In this document: piece by piece, positions 44,773 through 60,446 of the stretch
Layout: every line of letters starts with the position of its first letter
How positions within the stretch are numbered: the stretch's first letter is position 1
Assembly: GCA_015179125.1 (NCBI GenBank)
Contig: WHVA01000040.1
Span: 186,001-250,000 of the forward strand
Source: Gautieria morchelliformis
Taxonomy: Eukaryota; Basidiomycota; Agaricomycetes; Gomphales; Gomphaceae
Direction of reading: 5' to 3'
Length of the DNA: 64,000 nucleotides
Notes under the pieces: generated by a model
What the model saw: the letters and a program-made list of their open reading frames with translations, nothing else
What the model was told of the DNA's origin: nothing
Database searches by the model: none
Program-made: the position numbers and the translations under genes

Positions 44773-47155
44773 ATGCCACCATCATGCAGGGTTCGTAGGG
44801 CAAGTATTCTCTGTCCATCGACATACGCCCCCTTTGGAGCTGGCGCAGACAACCAAACCCAGGCAGTACATGCCCAAACTTCGCAAAGCAATCAGGCTGG
44901 CGTTGTTCCACAGCCTCGTATGGCTTCCCTGCAGCCAGGGTCTTTTACACGGAGTCGTGGCCATTCCGAGTCCACCACACCACAGATGCTGCAGCCAGAG
45001 TCCGCGAATCGTGTGCGTCGTAGCCACTCTGAGGCGACTAGACCATGGGCCGTAGCATCTGCTGAATCCCGCGACACAAACTCGGCGACCCATCCCCCAA
45101 TCCATATCCCTTGTCAGTTCGCAGTCCGTCAGAGACTGTCGACGGAACAGCACGAGTTCCTATGGTCCGGATGCCTTCATATGGTCTTATCTCTGGTCAT
45201 TTCGGTTCTAGACGTAGTCAGCGTCCGCGGCGCGTCTCAAGTACGTTGGACATCCCCGCACCAAACGAAATCGCCCTTCATGGTTCTCAAGTCGACATCC
45301 TTGTTCCCAATCAGCCTGAATCTGGTTTGGTTGATAATTCCTTGGATCATTCTACTGGTCATCAGTCCGAGGACCATGAGGATGACATAGTGGAGCATCT
45401 AGAAGCTATCGGTGTGTTTCACGGCCTGTCTGCAGTCTGCAGACCTTTTACTCAACCTCTTGCTTCACTAAAGATCCCTATGTTGCAACCGTTTCGCACC
45501 TCAGCAACGCTGCGAATTCAATTCTTATGTCCGTCCAAGCTCAGTTCACTTCTTGAGTCGTTACCGCTCACTCCCTCTGCCAACCTGCAGACCCCCCATG
45601 TCGCTTTATTCTCGTCGTCCCATCATTCATCTGCCTAGATCAGAGTATTCAGTTCTCCCAGACTCAGAAAAGGGACGTACGGAGCACGTAGATGACCTGG
45701 ATCGCCATGTGGAAAATGCATTGCGTAAACGCGACAAACTGCGACAAACTGCAGCTGGAGTATGGTCATTTATTAAAACACGTGCGTGCCTTGCTTTGTA
45801 GGTGATGGCGTATTACTCACCTGTGAGCAGCTATGGGCGTACGTTTGTTTATTCCATTTCGGCTTTGCTTGCTTCATAGCTGGGAGTAACAGATCATCAC
45901 TGCCATCTATGGATTTCTTGTAGGTATGGGAGTTAGCTTGTTGATAATTCCGATTATACATGACTGTGTCTATCTAGTCTTCTGGGGTGCCGCAATCGTA
46001 CTGTTTCTACTCAATTGGATACCTACTGGCAGTAAAGACCGGCAAGGTTTTTGGGTCGAAATCTCCTCCCAAGTAGAGAACGGTATGTTTTCATTATCTA
46101 TCGACCTGGCGAAACCGCATTCACAATAACATTAGCGCTATTTACCATCACAGGAATTGGCTTACTTCCCTGGAGAATCGTTGATACTTATCGTGCGTTC
46201 TTGTCGAGGTCCTTCCGGTTGTTCTTGTACCAGTTAAATGGCAGGCATAACAAAAATATGGAAATTGAAGAGGATCTCAACTCGACTTCGTAAATCAGCG
46301 GGTCTTCCCGAGTTATACGATGAAGATGACTTGCCTGTCAGTACGACGCTATTCGTACTTTCTGATAGTCTTACTGTGTTTCCTTTAGGATCCACAGTAT
46401 GATCCCGACTATGTTCATGTGCTCACAGATGAGCAGCAGAAGGAGTTGCATCACCGTATGTTGATTTTACCTGACATGGACGTTAGTTGAATGGTGCTTG
46501 ATAGAACAGAAAGAGTTTGCAAAATCACAGACCTGGTACCGACCTCACGGTACGGAGTCTCACCGGGTATGTCTGCCTTGTGATTGGTTTCTCCGTCTTT
46601 CTTAACACATCTGTAGGCATTCCCCATAGCGTGAGTTGGAAGATTGTAGGCACGAAAACATGTCATCTGATGCAGTCTTAGGACGGCGTTATTGATCTGT
46701 TTGTTTGTTGATGGTAATTCATTTTTCCAAGCGATCCTATGCGCTTGCATGTGGAGTATGAATCGTTTTCAGGTATGACGAACATGAATGACTTGCCCTC
46801 TTTACTCACTTGCGACGCTCAGAGGCCAGCGTGGACCACAGGTGAAGTTAATTTCCACCTTCAAATTTATCCACTCCACTGATATCTCATAGGTACACTC
46901 ATTCCGGCTTCATTTCTGTGCGGCATTATTGCTGCTATCCTCATATGGAGGGGCGGCCAGAAGACGAAGAGAACAAAGGCGGTCGAAGAGACCCTCCGCA
47001 CCGCGCTGGAAGCAGAGCAACAAACAGGTGTCCCGGCTGCAGTCGTTGCGGTTAACCAGTATAGGGCACAGTCCATGGCGGATTTCGATGACGTTGCTTC
47101 TACTTCATTGCTGGATAACCACGCTTCTCCACGTGGACATTTTGTTAAAACTTGA
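44773..47155 (+). CDS. DUF2985 integral membrane protein
   Basis: The N-terminal third is disordered and Ser/Arg-rich ('RSRGHSESTTPQMLQPES', 'SRRSQRPRRVSSTLD'), then 'HVENALRKRDKLRQT' and the entry 'AAGVWSFIKT'. Membrane segments include 'VFWGAAIVLFLLNWI' (45,970-46,020), the DUF2985 signature 'KDRQGFWVEISSQVEN|ALF' with 'LPWRIVDTYRAF', 'FFQAILCACMWSMNR' and 'LIPASFLCGIIAAILIW'. The stop is at 47,153-47,155. Seven or more introns. Near 45,110 the frame changes by one base between 'THPPIHIP' and 'SVRSPSETVDG' with no intron I could place, so the N-terminal model is unsure. No function is established for this fungal family. Confidence 0.75.
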
Positions 47156-47399
47156 AATCATTCGACAGAACTATGTTATTTTGTATTTTGTTTCATTTAT
47201 CAATTACAATCACGTGGATTGAAGGATTGTTGAGAATCCTGTGCAACGTACAATGCGTACACTTCTCATCTACCTTCGAACACAGGAGCCATGGCCCCGG
47301 CGCGACCTGCTTTCTCAACAACTACTCACAGCTCAGGGACCGTTATGGTCCGGCTGTGAAACGAGTGAACGCTGTTGAAGCGCAAGGACAGGAACACGC

Positions 47400-50138
47400 T
47401 CAGGCGTAGGTGGCACGAGCCCACTTCGCCGCCTTGGTCAAGTTCAGAAGCGAGGCTGCAGATTAGAAAAGGTTAAATGTTGCCGGGCAAGTGCTAATGA
47501 AACACGGACCTTCGGTCTCCTTCCAGGCACGGGTCTTGAGACCGCAATCCTAAACGGTTGTCAGAACTCCAGGAAACATGAAAAATCCACCAAAAGAACT
47601 CACGGGGTTAATAACAAGAAGATGCTCGGGGACCAACGCGAGCAAAGCCTTGATACGGTCCTTGATTTCCTGCTCTGAGGGCACACGAGGGGAGTGTATA
47701 TCGTAGACACCCGGGCCAATCTCGTTCGAATAGCCGAACTCCTTAAAGGCGCTAAGGAGCTTAAGGTCACTCTTAGAAGCTTCGATAGAGATGACGTCGG
47801 CATCAAGACGCTGTATCGAGGGGAAGATATCATTGAAATCCGAATAACAGAAGTGAGAGTGAGTCTGCAAAGAGTCGGTGACACCAGCAGTGGCAAGTTT
47901 AAATGAGTCGACAGCCCAGGTGAGGTAGTTGTCCCAATCTACGCGACGAAGCGGCAACTGTAAACGGAGAATAACGTGAGTATTGCTAATCGAAACATGG
48001 AGGCCAAGACACGCACCCCTTCACGAATAGCAGGCTCATCAACCTGAATAGCCTGGATGCCAGCTTTCTCAAGATCAATGACCTCGTCGCGCAACGCAAG
48101 AGCTAACTGCTTGGATTGAATCTCTCGCGAGACGTCGACACGGGGGAAAGACCAGTTCAAGATGGTGACAGGTCCAGTGAGCATGCCTTTCATGGGTTTC
48201 TTCGTGAGGCTCTGGGCATAGCTACTCCATTTGACGGTCATGGGGCCAGGGCGACTGACGTCGGAAACGATGATAGGGGGCGAACGTAGCTATCAAGAGC
48301 ATGTAAGCGTCATGGGCAGAGACCATAGTACGTATAACATACCGACTACCATAGCTCTGTACCCACGCGTTCTCGGTGAAGACAAAGCCTTTCAGGCGCT
48401 CGCCAAAGTATTGGACCATGTCATTTCGTTCCGGTTCGCCGTGCACTAGTAAGTCCAATTCAACCTTCTCCTGGAAACGAACAACCATCTCGATTTCCTT
48501 CTTAATGAACTCGTCATATTCCGCCTCTGTGACTTGACCCTTGGTGAGCTTGGCACGAACGGCACGAATTTCTTTAGTTTGCTATTTACAAAGATACACG
48601 TTACAGGTTAGATAAGTTCATAAACGATATGATAAAGGACGTACGGGGAAGGAACCGATGGTGGTGGTCGGGAACTTGGGCAAATTCAGGTGCTTCTTCT
48701 GAGCCTCACGACGGACTGGGAAGGGGTTCTTGCGATGAAGCATTTCTGGGGTGATCGCTGCGACACGCTTCCGGACGGCGTCATCCGAACTGCTCTCGAA
48801 CTCACGACGTTTCGCTATCGAGACTTTGTTTGCCTCAAGGGCTGCAGACATGCCGCTGTCCTGCGACCCAGAAAGGACTGAAGCGATGACAGCCACCTCA
48901 CCCGCTTTCTCCAGAGCAAACGAGAACCAATCCTTCTCCTCAGCAGTCAGTTTTTTTTCAGAAGACAGAGTGACTGGGGTATGGAGAAGTGAGGAGGATG
49001 TCGCAACAATAACACGGTCAACAGTGAGTGCGTCCACAGCCTTTTGGGCAAGGGCGATAGCCGCTGACAGGTCTGTCTTCCAAATGTTACGACCAGAAAC
49101 AAGACCGAGGGAAATGACGATGTTTGTTGGCTTGATAGCGGCAACGACGGACTCAAGCTGTTGAGGCTCGCGGTCGAGGTCGATGTGAAGACCAGCAACA
49201 GGAAGTTTAGCGACAAACGTCAGATTATTGTCAAGGCGCCCGAAGTAAGTGGTGAGCAAAATCTTGGGCGCGATTTTCTCGAGCTCTGTATAAGCTTGAG
49301 CGAACTGAGTTTGGAAGTTCACTGCAGAGTCGAGGACGAGAATAGGCTCATCGACCTGAACCCATTCAACGCCGGCCTGTTTGAGCTGAGACAAGAGCTG
49401 GACATAGAGAGGGAGAAGCTTGGGAAGGAGAGAAATGGTCTGGAAGCCTGCCGGGGCATCCCTGGCAGCCTTACCTAAGACGAGGTAAGAAATGGGACCA
49501 AGAATGACAGGACGAGTCTGGAAGCCAGCTTTATCGGCTTCGGTGTACTCGGCTAGGGCTTTGTTGAAGTTAAGCTTGAAGTCGACGGCATCGGAGAGCT
49601 CGGGAACCACGTAGTGGTAGTTAGAGTCAAACCTGGACAATAAATACAATAAGAGAAAATAATTTCATCTAGGGGCAGTACGAACCACTTCTTCATTTCG
49701 GAGGCAGGGACGTCGACACCGTCCGCCTGTCGGCCGCGACCCATGGCAAAGTAGATGTCTAGGTCAGAGAGACCCTGACCAGCGTACCGAGGAGGAACGA
49801 CATTGAACGCGGCAGAATGATCCAAGACATGGTCGTACAGGGAAAATTCGCCACTGCAAAACGATACCGTTCGATCGTACCTCGGACAGAGTCAAACAAA
49901 AATTACCTGGGAACGAAGGTTACACCCTTCCCCTTGACAGTAGACCAACTGGTCTTCTTGACGTCTGCAGACACTTTGGTAAGGTCGTCGCTCGAAATCT
50001 TTCCAGCCCAATACGCCTCCACGGCCTTTTTTATTTCACGGTTGGCACCTTTGACAGATTTGGGTCAGCAGCGTGTGGGGAAGGCAGATGAGACTGACCG
50101 ATGCGAGGGAAACCAAGGACGCTAGATGCGACAACCAT
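47400..50138 (-). CDS. MET6: Cobalamin-independent methionine synthase
   Basis: Transfers a methyl group from 5-methyltetrahydropteroyl-triglutamate to homocysteine, making methionine. It starts '[20 protein letters not shown]'. The N-terminal (beta-alpha)8 domain includes '[16 protein letters not shown]' and '[15 protein letters not shown]'. The C-terminal catalytic domain has '[14 protein letters not shown]', '[15 protein letters not shown]', '[13 protein letters not shown]' and the zinc ligands in '[12 protein letters not shown]', 'SIEASKSD' and 'DCGLKTR'. All four ligands (His, Cys, Glu, Cys) are present. About eight introns; the C-terminus is '[11 protein letters not shown]'. It is divergent from alpha-tubulin 1 over 790 bases and converges with the DUF2985 gene. 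Confidence 0.95.
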
Positions 50139-50928
50139 TTTTTTTGTCAAGTTGAGGTAGAACAGGGGAAGGATGTGGAACGGGAAAGAAAAGGAAACCT
50201 GTTATAAAAAGTTTTATAATCACGCGAGGCGCTAATCAGGGTCGAGTCGGAGAAACCCGAAACGGTCACGGGTATCATGCTACTTATTTTTTTTATTTTT
50301 TTTCGAGGCCAACCCGTACGCACGCCGTGTATGCATATACATGGTCGTCAATGATAAGCTGAAATGCTCTACCTCCACATGTATCTGCTCTCGACGACGC
50401 GTTGGCACTTGAGCTTGGGCAGAGCCATTCTATCAGATGCATGGCGCGACGCGCGAGATGATCTGTTATCCCGCTAAGTACTTTCAGAACCGAACTTTGA
50501 GTTTGAAGGCTTGATGCTATCTTCGAATGTCTTCTGAGGTCCGTGTTGAATCGAATGCACATCCAGACGTTGAGCGAGACTTCTAACGTCTCGAGGTATA
50601 TCCCCCAGGTGTTTTTGTTTTGACAGAGACAGACACTCGCCATTTTCGACAGACTCGTACCACGTGTCCCCGCGTTGAATGCCCGTTCAGAATATGGAAT
50701 TATACTGTCTCACGCGCGTTGGAACAAGCTGGCCCAGTCCTTGTATAATACTTGAGCTACTTAAGACGCGTAAATAGTTATTTTTTTTGATTACGTATGC
50801 AACGCGCGGAACCTAATCTTTAAGCGTCACATTCTTCACATTTTAAAAGGGATCCCTTTTCGCCCTAACCCTAGCCTTCGCCCGTCCCCGTCCAGTCTCC
50901 AACTCCTTCTTGCCCTTCGTCGTGCACC
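50139..50928. promoter_or_regulatory. Divergent promoter region MET6 / alpha-tubulin 1
   Basis: It holds the palindromic TATA element near MET6, a CACGTG E-box at 50,661-50,666 (in yeast the Cbf1 site of methionine genes), poly-T tracts, a perfect 16-bp palindrome AAAAGGGATCCCTTTT at 50,845-50,860 and a pyrimidine-rich leader before the tubulin ATG. A 116-codon minus-strand frame at 50,293-50,643 shows no family resemblance and is not called. Confidence 0.5.
50202..50219. promoter_or_regulatory. Palindromic TATA element upstream of MET6
   Basis: TTATAAAA-AG-TTTTATAA is a perfect inverted repeat about 65-80 bases upstream of the MET6 ATG. It can be read as a TATA box on either strand. A T-rich tract follows at 50,285-50,304. 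Confidence 0.5.
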
Positions 50929-52986
<2,058 letters not shown>

Positions 52987-53259
52987 GGTTCTCTTTCTTT
53001 ACGATACCTTTTCCTTCCTGTTGTCAATTGTCGCATCGCATTCAACTTCATTACCCTTACGACTATTCTTTCTCTGGCCATAATCCTCTTACAAATGAAG
53101 TAATATGAAACAGTCGGGCGCAGTTTGAATCATGGCTAGTTTAGGCGCCCTAATTTGAGCTACATCCACCATCTCCAAAGCAACAAGTCTTCATATATAA
53201 GTACGAGGCACATCGCCTGCAATGTTCTCGTTTTACTTACATTGTAATCAACTGATAGA

Positions 53260-55328
53260 ATGCGTGAAGTTATCTCCATTCACGTTGGTCAGGCTGGTGT
53301 ACAAATTGGAAATGCGTGTTGTACGTTTACTCTTTTTCCTTCCAGATGTGGATACACGTGCCTCATATTGACTGTACGCGTAGGGGAGCTGTACACCGTT
53401 GAGCACGGTTTGAGTGTGAGTATTATACATTCATGACCGAGAAGGCAACTGTTGATCGTGTGGTGTGGTAGCCTGATGGTCGTCTCTCAGAAAACTCGCC
53501 TTCAATCCACGATAGTGGCTTCTCCACTTTCTTCTCCGAGACTGGCAGTGGAAAGCATGTGCCGCGTTCGTTGTACGTAGACTTGGAGCCGAATGTGATC
53601 GATGAGGTCAAGACGGGTACCTACCGCTCACTATTCCATCCGGAGACTCTCGTTACAGGCAAAGAGGATGCCGCCAACAACTGTAAGAGTACTGCCCAGA
53701 AAACATAATGCAAATGAAGGTAATCATCTTTTACAGATGCACGTGGCCACTACACCATTGGCAAGGAGCTGATAGACACAGTTATGGACAAGGTCCGCCG
53801 TCTTGCCGATAACTGTACTGGTCTGCAGGGATTCTTCGTTTTCCATTCCTTTGGTGGTGGAACTGGTTCCGGTTTCGGTGCTCTGCTGCTGGAACGTCTT
53901 TCCACAGACTACGGCAAAAAGTCTAAGCTGGAGTTCAGCGTGTACCCCGCACCGAAGATGTCGAGCTCCGTCGTTGAGCCTTACAACTCGATCTTGACAA
54001 CCCATACAACCCTCGAGCACTCGGACTGTTCCTTCATGGTCTGACTTTCAGTTGTGTTATCGGTCGTTTCCTTACTTTGTATCTTCATTTTTCAGGTCGA
54101 CAACGAGGCGATCTATGACATCTGCAAGCGCAACTTGGGTGTTGCGTCGCCATCCTACACTAACCTTAACCGTCTCATCGCACGTACGTCATGTTCTCCA
54201 TAGAAAACGTGAAGGGTATCGTGCTGACTGCTACCACGTATATAGAGGTTGTCTCGAGTATCACCGCCTCTCTGCGCTTCGACGGCAGTCTCAACGTGGA
54301 CTTGAATGAGTTCCAGACAAACTTGGTCCCGTGAGCCCGGCTCGATAAGGATACCGATAAATTGAATATCCTAACATCAGAAAACAGCTTCCCGCGTATT
54401 CATTTCCCACTGGCTAGCTACTCTCCCCTTATTTCGGTCGAGAAAGCGCATCATGAACAGAATTCAGTTTCTGAAATGACCTACGCATGCTTTGAGAGCA
54501 CAAACCAAATGGTCCGCTCGTTCTATGATCTATAAACCATATATGCTAAAAGCATGGGTTTCTTTGATAGGTTAAATGCGATCCCAAGGAAGGGAAATTC
54601 AGTGCGTATTATGTAGATTTTGGTCATCCCATATCTGACAGAGGCGCATTCTAGTGGCTTGCTGCTTGTTGTATAGGGGCGATGTCGTACCCAAGGACGT
54701 CCAAGCAGCAGTTGCTAGCATCAAAACTAAACGCACGATCCAATTCGTGGATTGGTGCCCAACTGGTTCGGACCCATGATTGTGTTTTTTGCAATTCGCT
54801 GCTTACCGTAGTTTTTAGGCTTCAAACTCGGTATCTGCAACGAGCCTCCGGCCCTCATTCCCGGTGGTGACCTTGCCAGGGTCTCCCGCAGCCTTTGTAT
54901 GCTCTCCAAGTGAGTTTCTCCGGGCAGCGTGATACGTATGGATTTTACCTTATTCCTGTCTTAGCACCACCTCCATCTCAACCGCGTGGAGTCGTCTCGG
55001 TATATATTTCTTGCTCTATAATTGAATTCCTTTGGCTGATTCATCCCAGACCATAAATTCGATCTTTTGTATTCCAAACGTGCGTTCGTACACTGGTATG
55101 TCGGTGAGGGTATGGAGGAAGTACGTTTCAAAATCATCGGCTTTCCTCTTGTTGTTAACGCACAACGTAGGGTGAATTCTCCGAAGCTCGCGAGGATCTC
55201 GCTGCTCTTGAGAAGGATTATGAGGAAGTATGTACAATCTTTTTGGTTCCCTTCAAGATACTCACGGAACGCTTCATTAGGTTGGTATTGATAGCGCTGA
55301 TGGCGAGGAAGAAGTTGGTGAATACTAG
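53260..55328 (+). CDS. Alpha-tubulin, copy 2 (tandem paralogue)
   Basis: Same architecture as copy 1, 273 bases downstream on the same strand. It starts '[20 protein letters not shown]' and contains 'GGGTGSG', '[11 protein letters not shown]', '[17 protein letters not shown]' and '[20 protein letters not shown]'. The tail is 'DGEEEVGEY', more acidic and glycine-containing than copy 1. The Lys40-equivalent loop reads '[11 protein letters not shown]' and also lacks the lysine. It has one intron (54,184-54,245, inside the Gln codon of 'RLIAQVVSS') that copy 1 lacks at the same place; other introns coincide. Both copies look functional. Separate promoters or stage-specific use are possible but not shown by the sequence. 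Confidence 0.95.
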
Positions 55329-55730
55329 GCGCGAAAATATTGTTCTATGAAAATGATCTAGCGTCACTACTGTTTTCCTTCAACTTTCCCTGTCGCTTGG
55401 TTGACCCTTCCCTTATACCCAGTCACTGCACAAAGATGGATTTCACGTATTGTCTAACTTTTTTAATTGTCAAATACGCATCGGTTGCTCCCAGTGTGCG
55501 TACGAAGGGTACAAATTACTCTATTGCAGGAAGTACAAGACTTCTGAGGCTGATCGACAACAAGCGTGTGGATTGGCTAATTTTGTATATGCTGTTGCCG
55601 CCGCTGCCGTCGCTGTACATAGCCATATGCTATAGCTTCAAAGAAAGCCTCGATCCAGGAACCTGGCCCCGCATGACGCCAATAGAAATTAGAACGCTCA
55701 AACAGTACCATGAGTAATGCACAACGCTTG
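55329..55730. other. Convergent 3' region alpha-tubulin 2 / CFT2
   Basis: Open frames here (for example 55,340-55,717) show no family match and most likely reflect untranslated sequence. Confidence 0.5.
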
Positions 55731-58700
55731 TTACGCTGCAACAAGTGCATGCAGATTATAGATCTCTTTACGCACAATATAATAGACGTCAGATACCGTT
55801 CCCTCCATCACCACCTTGCCTCTTCCAGTCTTCCTGACAGCCACCGACTCGCTAGTTGTCTCCCCTGCTGCCTTACTAGCCGCAGCACCACAAACCAGAA
55901 CACCCTCACCAGCAAATTCAGCCGCAATCCCAAGTTTCGCCAAGCGCGACTTCAGCGCAGTCAGCTTTAAGTCCCCTATCATGGTCGACCGCGGGAGCGT
56001 GGCGATAGGACGCAACCCCATACCAGCGATGGGCTTGGCATCATCACCACCATCCAACGGAGCCACAGGTGCAACTGCAGCTGCTGGCTCTAGTATGGGG
56101 ATCGAAGAAGTAGCATGACTCGCGATACGCCCAACAACGAAGCCCACTTCGTTATCCTCAAACTACAAATCGACCGCTTCAGTATCGATCTCCACTAGAG
56201 TTGCCAATGCTTACGCTGGACATTTTGATGGAAGCTAATAGCTCGTCACTGAGGGATATCGAAAAGCTATTTGTATGTTGCCCTATCTGGCAGGTATCCC
56301 CCAGAGCTGGTGCGTATATATCTCTTGTCATTGCCCTTATCGCAGCGCAGCTTTCGGTCAACGACTCTGTAGCTTCACGAGATGCATGTACGATGATCTA
56401 TGATCCGAAAAGAATATATAAGTCAAGAAGCTCAATGACATTGCGTTTTCGTACCATCTTTCGGGGATTAACTTGGGGAACAATCGTTTTCAATGCTCGT
56501 CCATCGTTCAGACCCTCCATATCCACAAAGCACAGCTTGCAAGCTAATCTTACTTCTACGTTGTGTGACACGAACTTAGTTGGTGGTTCAACTGCCGTTT
56601 TCTGAAATGTCACAAGTCATTGATGATAGATTATAGAGCAATTGAACTGATAATCACCTTGGCTTCATCTTCTGCAAGTTTGCTTCGTTTAGCCTCTCGA
56701 ACCTCTTCAGTCTCAGCATCCTCTTCAAGTGCCTTTCCTTTACGGAGCCACATTCCTACATCGATTGTCTCGCCATATGAATCAACACGGCGTTTTCTCT
56801 CCACGTATGGGAACATTCGAAAACGCTGCGTCTGCCCAGCCGCTGTTTTGAAAAATGATGTTGTGCGCGACACGTTTCCTTTGAGGTAGATGTCATACGA
56901 GAGAAGTTGCTTTGTCAATGCCTCGTCTTGATCAAAAGCCCAGTCGCCTCGCTCTCCTACCCCACCTGTGCCTTGCCTACCCCCGCGGCGGCGTGACCCT
57001 ACGCCACCACCAGGTTCGAGAACAGTTGGGGATATAGCTGCGGTCATATCCATTTCTGCGTCCATGCCTTCTTGCAGATCGTCATCTGACTGTGAGTCAC
57101 TGTCCTCGGATTCACTGTCGTCCTCGTCGGCCTCGAGCATCATCTGAGTCCTGGCCATGGCTGCTTGATGGGCTGCTTCTCGTTCTTTAGCAGCTCGCTC
57201 TCGTTGGAGGTATGCATCCAGTTCAGTCCCTTGTAAGGGTACTTTGGAGTTGAGCTAGTACTGACTCAGCGACGGCTCAAAAAACGGTCACCAAATGAAA
57301 GCTTACCATAATGTTGATCGTCTCGTCAAGCTCCATAACCGACCCTAAACCGCCTTGATCCCATCTCCCATCATCTGCTTGGCGCTGATTCCACTTATCC
57401 AACAAGGAGCGACTGAGTGTGCCCTCTTCTGACAAAGAAGTAAGCAAGACCACATTGTCCCGCACGGAGGCAAAGTCGGCGAACAAGGCTCGAGACGATC
57501 CATGAGACAATGAGGCAGGTACTGCAAGGATGAGTTTGGGTTTGCTTGACGGGTAAGTGGCTGTTAATGCGGCAGGAGAGGAATAAAATTCCAGGTGACT
57601 TGAAGAACGTCAAATATATATATGATAAAACAAATACTTGACTCACGGGAATCGGAGGGAAAATGCCCCGAAATTCCGGTCGTCCTCCGCTGCCCCTCGC
57701 TTTCGCTTTCTACCATCGTCACCTACGTCCTCTTTAGAGATGGTACCACCAAGCCATTCCATCATACTCCTCACAAAAGTCAACATCTCCTCTCCTGTGT
57801 TAGAGATGAGGCAGATGGGGCTTTTAAGTTTGGAGTAAGACCAATGTTGATCCAAAAGAACAAGAAGCTCGAGGAGACGCGTCGAGGCATCACAAGGGAT
57901 AAGCAACGAGTTTGTGCGCAAAGTCGATGTTATGACGTCTAGGTACATACATTTGTTAAATGTGGTATAGCGGAAATAAGAAACGCAATTGCCATCCATT
58001 TACCTAAGAAGAAAGAATCACGATCCTTTCGACGACTGCTAATCACGAGGGCACGTTCTGCATCAGTTATCAACAAGTCGGGGCGTGCGAGTGGTTCGAA
58101 AACGCCCACCCCCCCTGAGGAAGGACGAAGGATTACTGTGCCATCGATATGTCGTTCGCGAGTATGATTCAGGTCGACAGCATACAGAATGGTGCCTGAC
58201 GAAGGAGACCTGATTTTCCAGATGGTTCCACCTAGCGTATGGCCAGCGCTATAGGGTGTAATTGTTAAACCTTGACACTTTCCTGAGGGCAAGTAGTGTA
58301 CCGATTGGGTAAATAGAGAGAAAATACATTAGATGTAGATAGTCTGACCTTGGAGATGAGTGGGTTGCGAATAGCGTAGGGCAGTGAACGAGTCAAACGC
58401 ATCGTGCACTTGCTTTACCGTTGCAATGCATTTGCCGCCCTTGCTACGCTTGACCGCTTCACCACTGTGCTCTGAGGTATCGGCGTAGACCTCGCTTTGC
58501 GCAGCTCCTGCGTCCACGTCCTCTTCTGAACGCAGAGCCTCGACATGGTCAACAACGGCTATTCGAGCCATAGCCTGCACCGGAAGAGTACAATACGACG
58601 GCGCCCGAAGATTCCATCGGGAATAAGCATATGGAATCAAACCTGCATGTCCTAAATCTCCGTGCGAGAGGAGAACGAGGTCAACGGTGTATGCTATACT

Positions 58701-58945
58701 GGTACGGGATAAGTGGTAGAGTAGTACCGCACAACGCGCACCCACCTCTCTAAAGAACGGGTGTATTGGTCCCAAGGCTCTTCTCCGTCATCGCCATCCT
58801 CGGGTTTCGTCGTTTGGGATTCAGGATTCCAGTCTGGGGAGCCACAATCCAACAAAATTCGTACGTCGTCGACCTGGAGAAGGTAACAAAGTGGAGTTGT
58901 TTGGGATGATTGAGCACCACCAGCTAGCGGTGTGAACGTGATCAT
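55731..58945 (-). CDS. CFT2: Cleavage and polyadenylation specificity factor subunit 2 (CPSF100/Cft2)
   Basis: Non-catalytic partner of the CPSF73 endonuclease in mRNA 3'-end formation. It starts 'MITFTPLAGGAQSSQTTPLC', typical of Cft2, with the metallo-beta-lactamase fold ('ILLDCGSPDWN', 'VLLSHGDLGHAGLIPY', 'ITPYSAGHTLGGTIW', 'LYAVDLNHTRERHIDG'). The active-site motif reads SHGDLGH instead of HxHxDH, as expected for the inactive subunit. A beta-CASP segment follows ('LLIPCDASTRLLELL', 'LAVPASLSHGSSRALF'), then a strongly acidic insert ('DSESEDSDSQSDDD') and the C-terminal domain ending 'IYNLHALVAA'. Several introns. Divergent from ARF1 (237 bases). Confidence 0.93.
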
Positions 58946-59182
58946 GATTCCAGGCGAGAAGTTTACCAGCGGCCTGAGATAGGCTGAAACTAAGAAGAAC
59001 TAGAGAACATCCAAACTCCGCAAAGTTAACTTGCTCCTTCCTCTGTCGTTGTCTCCAGCTTTTTCCTACGTTTCTTTTGTTGTACGTAGGTCATTATTGC
59101 ACGGTGTATTTCAGGCTAAGTTCTATTACGCTTAGCAAATCTGAAAACCTTGCGCACTTCGTTCCGCATCATCACCATCATC

Positions 59183-60007
<825 letters not shown>

Positions 60008-60446
60008 ATTAATGCCAGTTGTTATTGTCACACCATGTCATGTCCTCATTCCCTAGACCACTCTTATCCCTCCTGGCAGTTATCGTCTTGTGTACCACCA
60101 GGAGTTCTGTTGCTTTACGTTTATCTTACAAAAATTAAATCTGGTGTACAATGCAACTTCCCTATCCCCTTGCTGCAAAGATCGCTCACCTTGCGCAAGT
60201 ACGATGATATTCACAAGCACAATTACCAATTATCATAACGTGCTTGTCGCGTGAGGCACTCCTATATACGCACTGTCCTGTGAACTGACGAACAGCTCTT
60301 ACTGACAACACAACGCTAATTACTGACCCAGTACGTTGTACAATTTTGCGCGCCTCGACCCAGAGTGAAAGAGCAACTGAGCCTGAACAACTGACGCGAA
60401 ATAACCAACGACCTGATCAGTACTATTTCATGGGGAAAAGAGAAAT
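60008..60446. other. Convergent intergenic region ARF1 / RBM42-like
   Basis: 3' untranslated sequence of both genes. No further feature recognised. Confidence 0.5.

Noticed and set aside
50293-50643. 116-codon minus-strand frame in the MET6/tubulin promoter
   Set aside because: No family resemblance, ends in a poly-T tract, and lies wholly within the divergent promoter.
50861-50876. Telomere-like CCCTAACCCTAG
   Set aside because: Only two units, in the pyrimidine-rich leader of alpha-tubulin; far too short for an interstitial telomere.
55340-55717. 125-codon frame after alpha-tubulin copy 2
   Set aside because: Lies in the convergent 3' region, no family match, composition like untranslated sequence.
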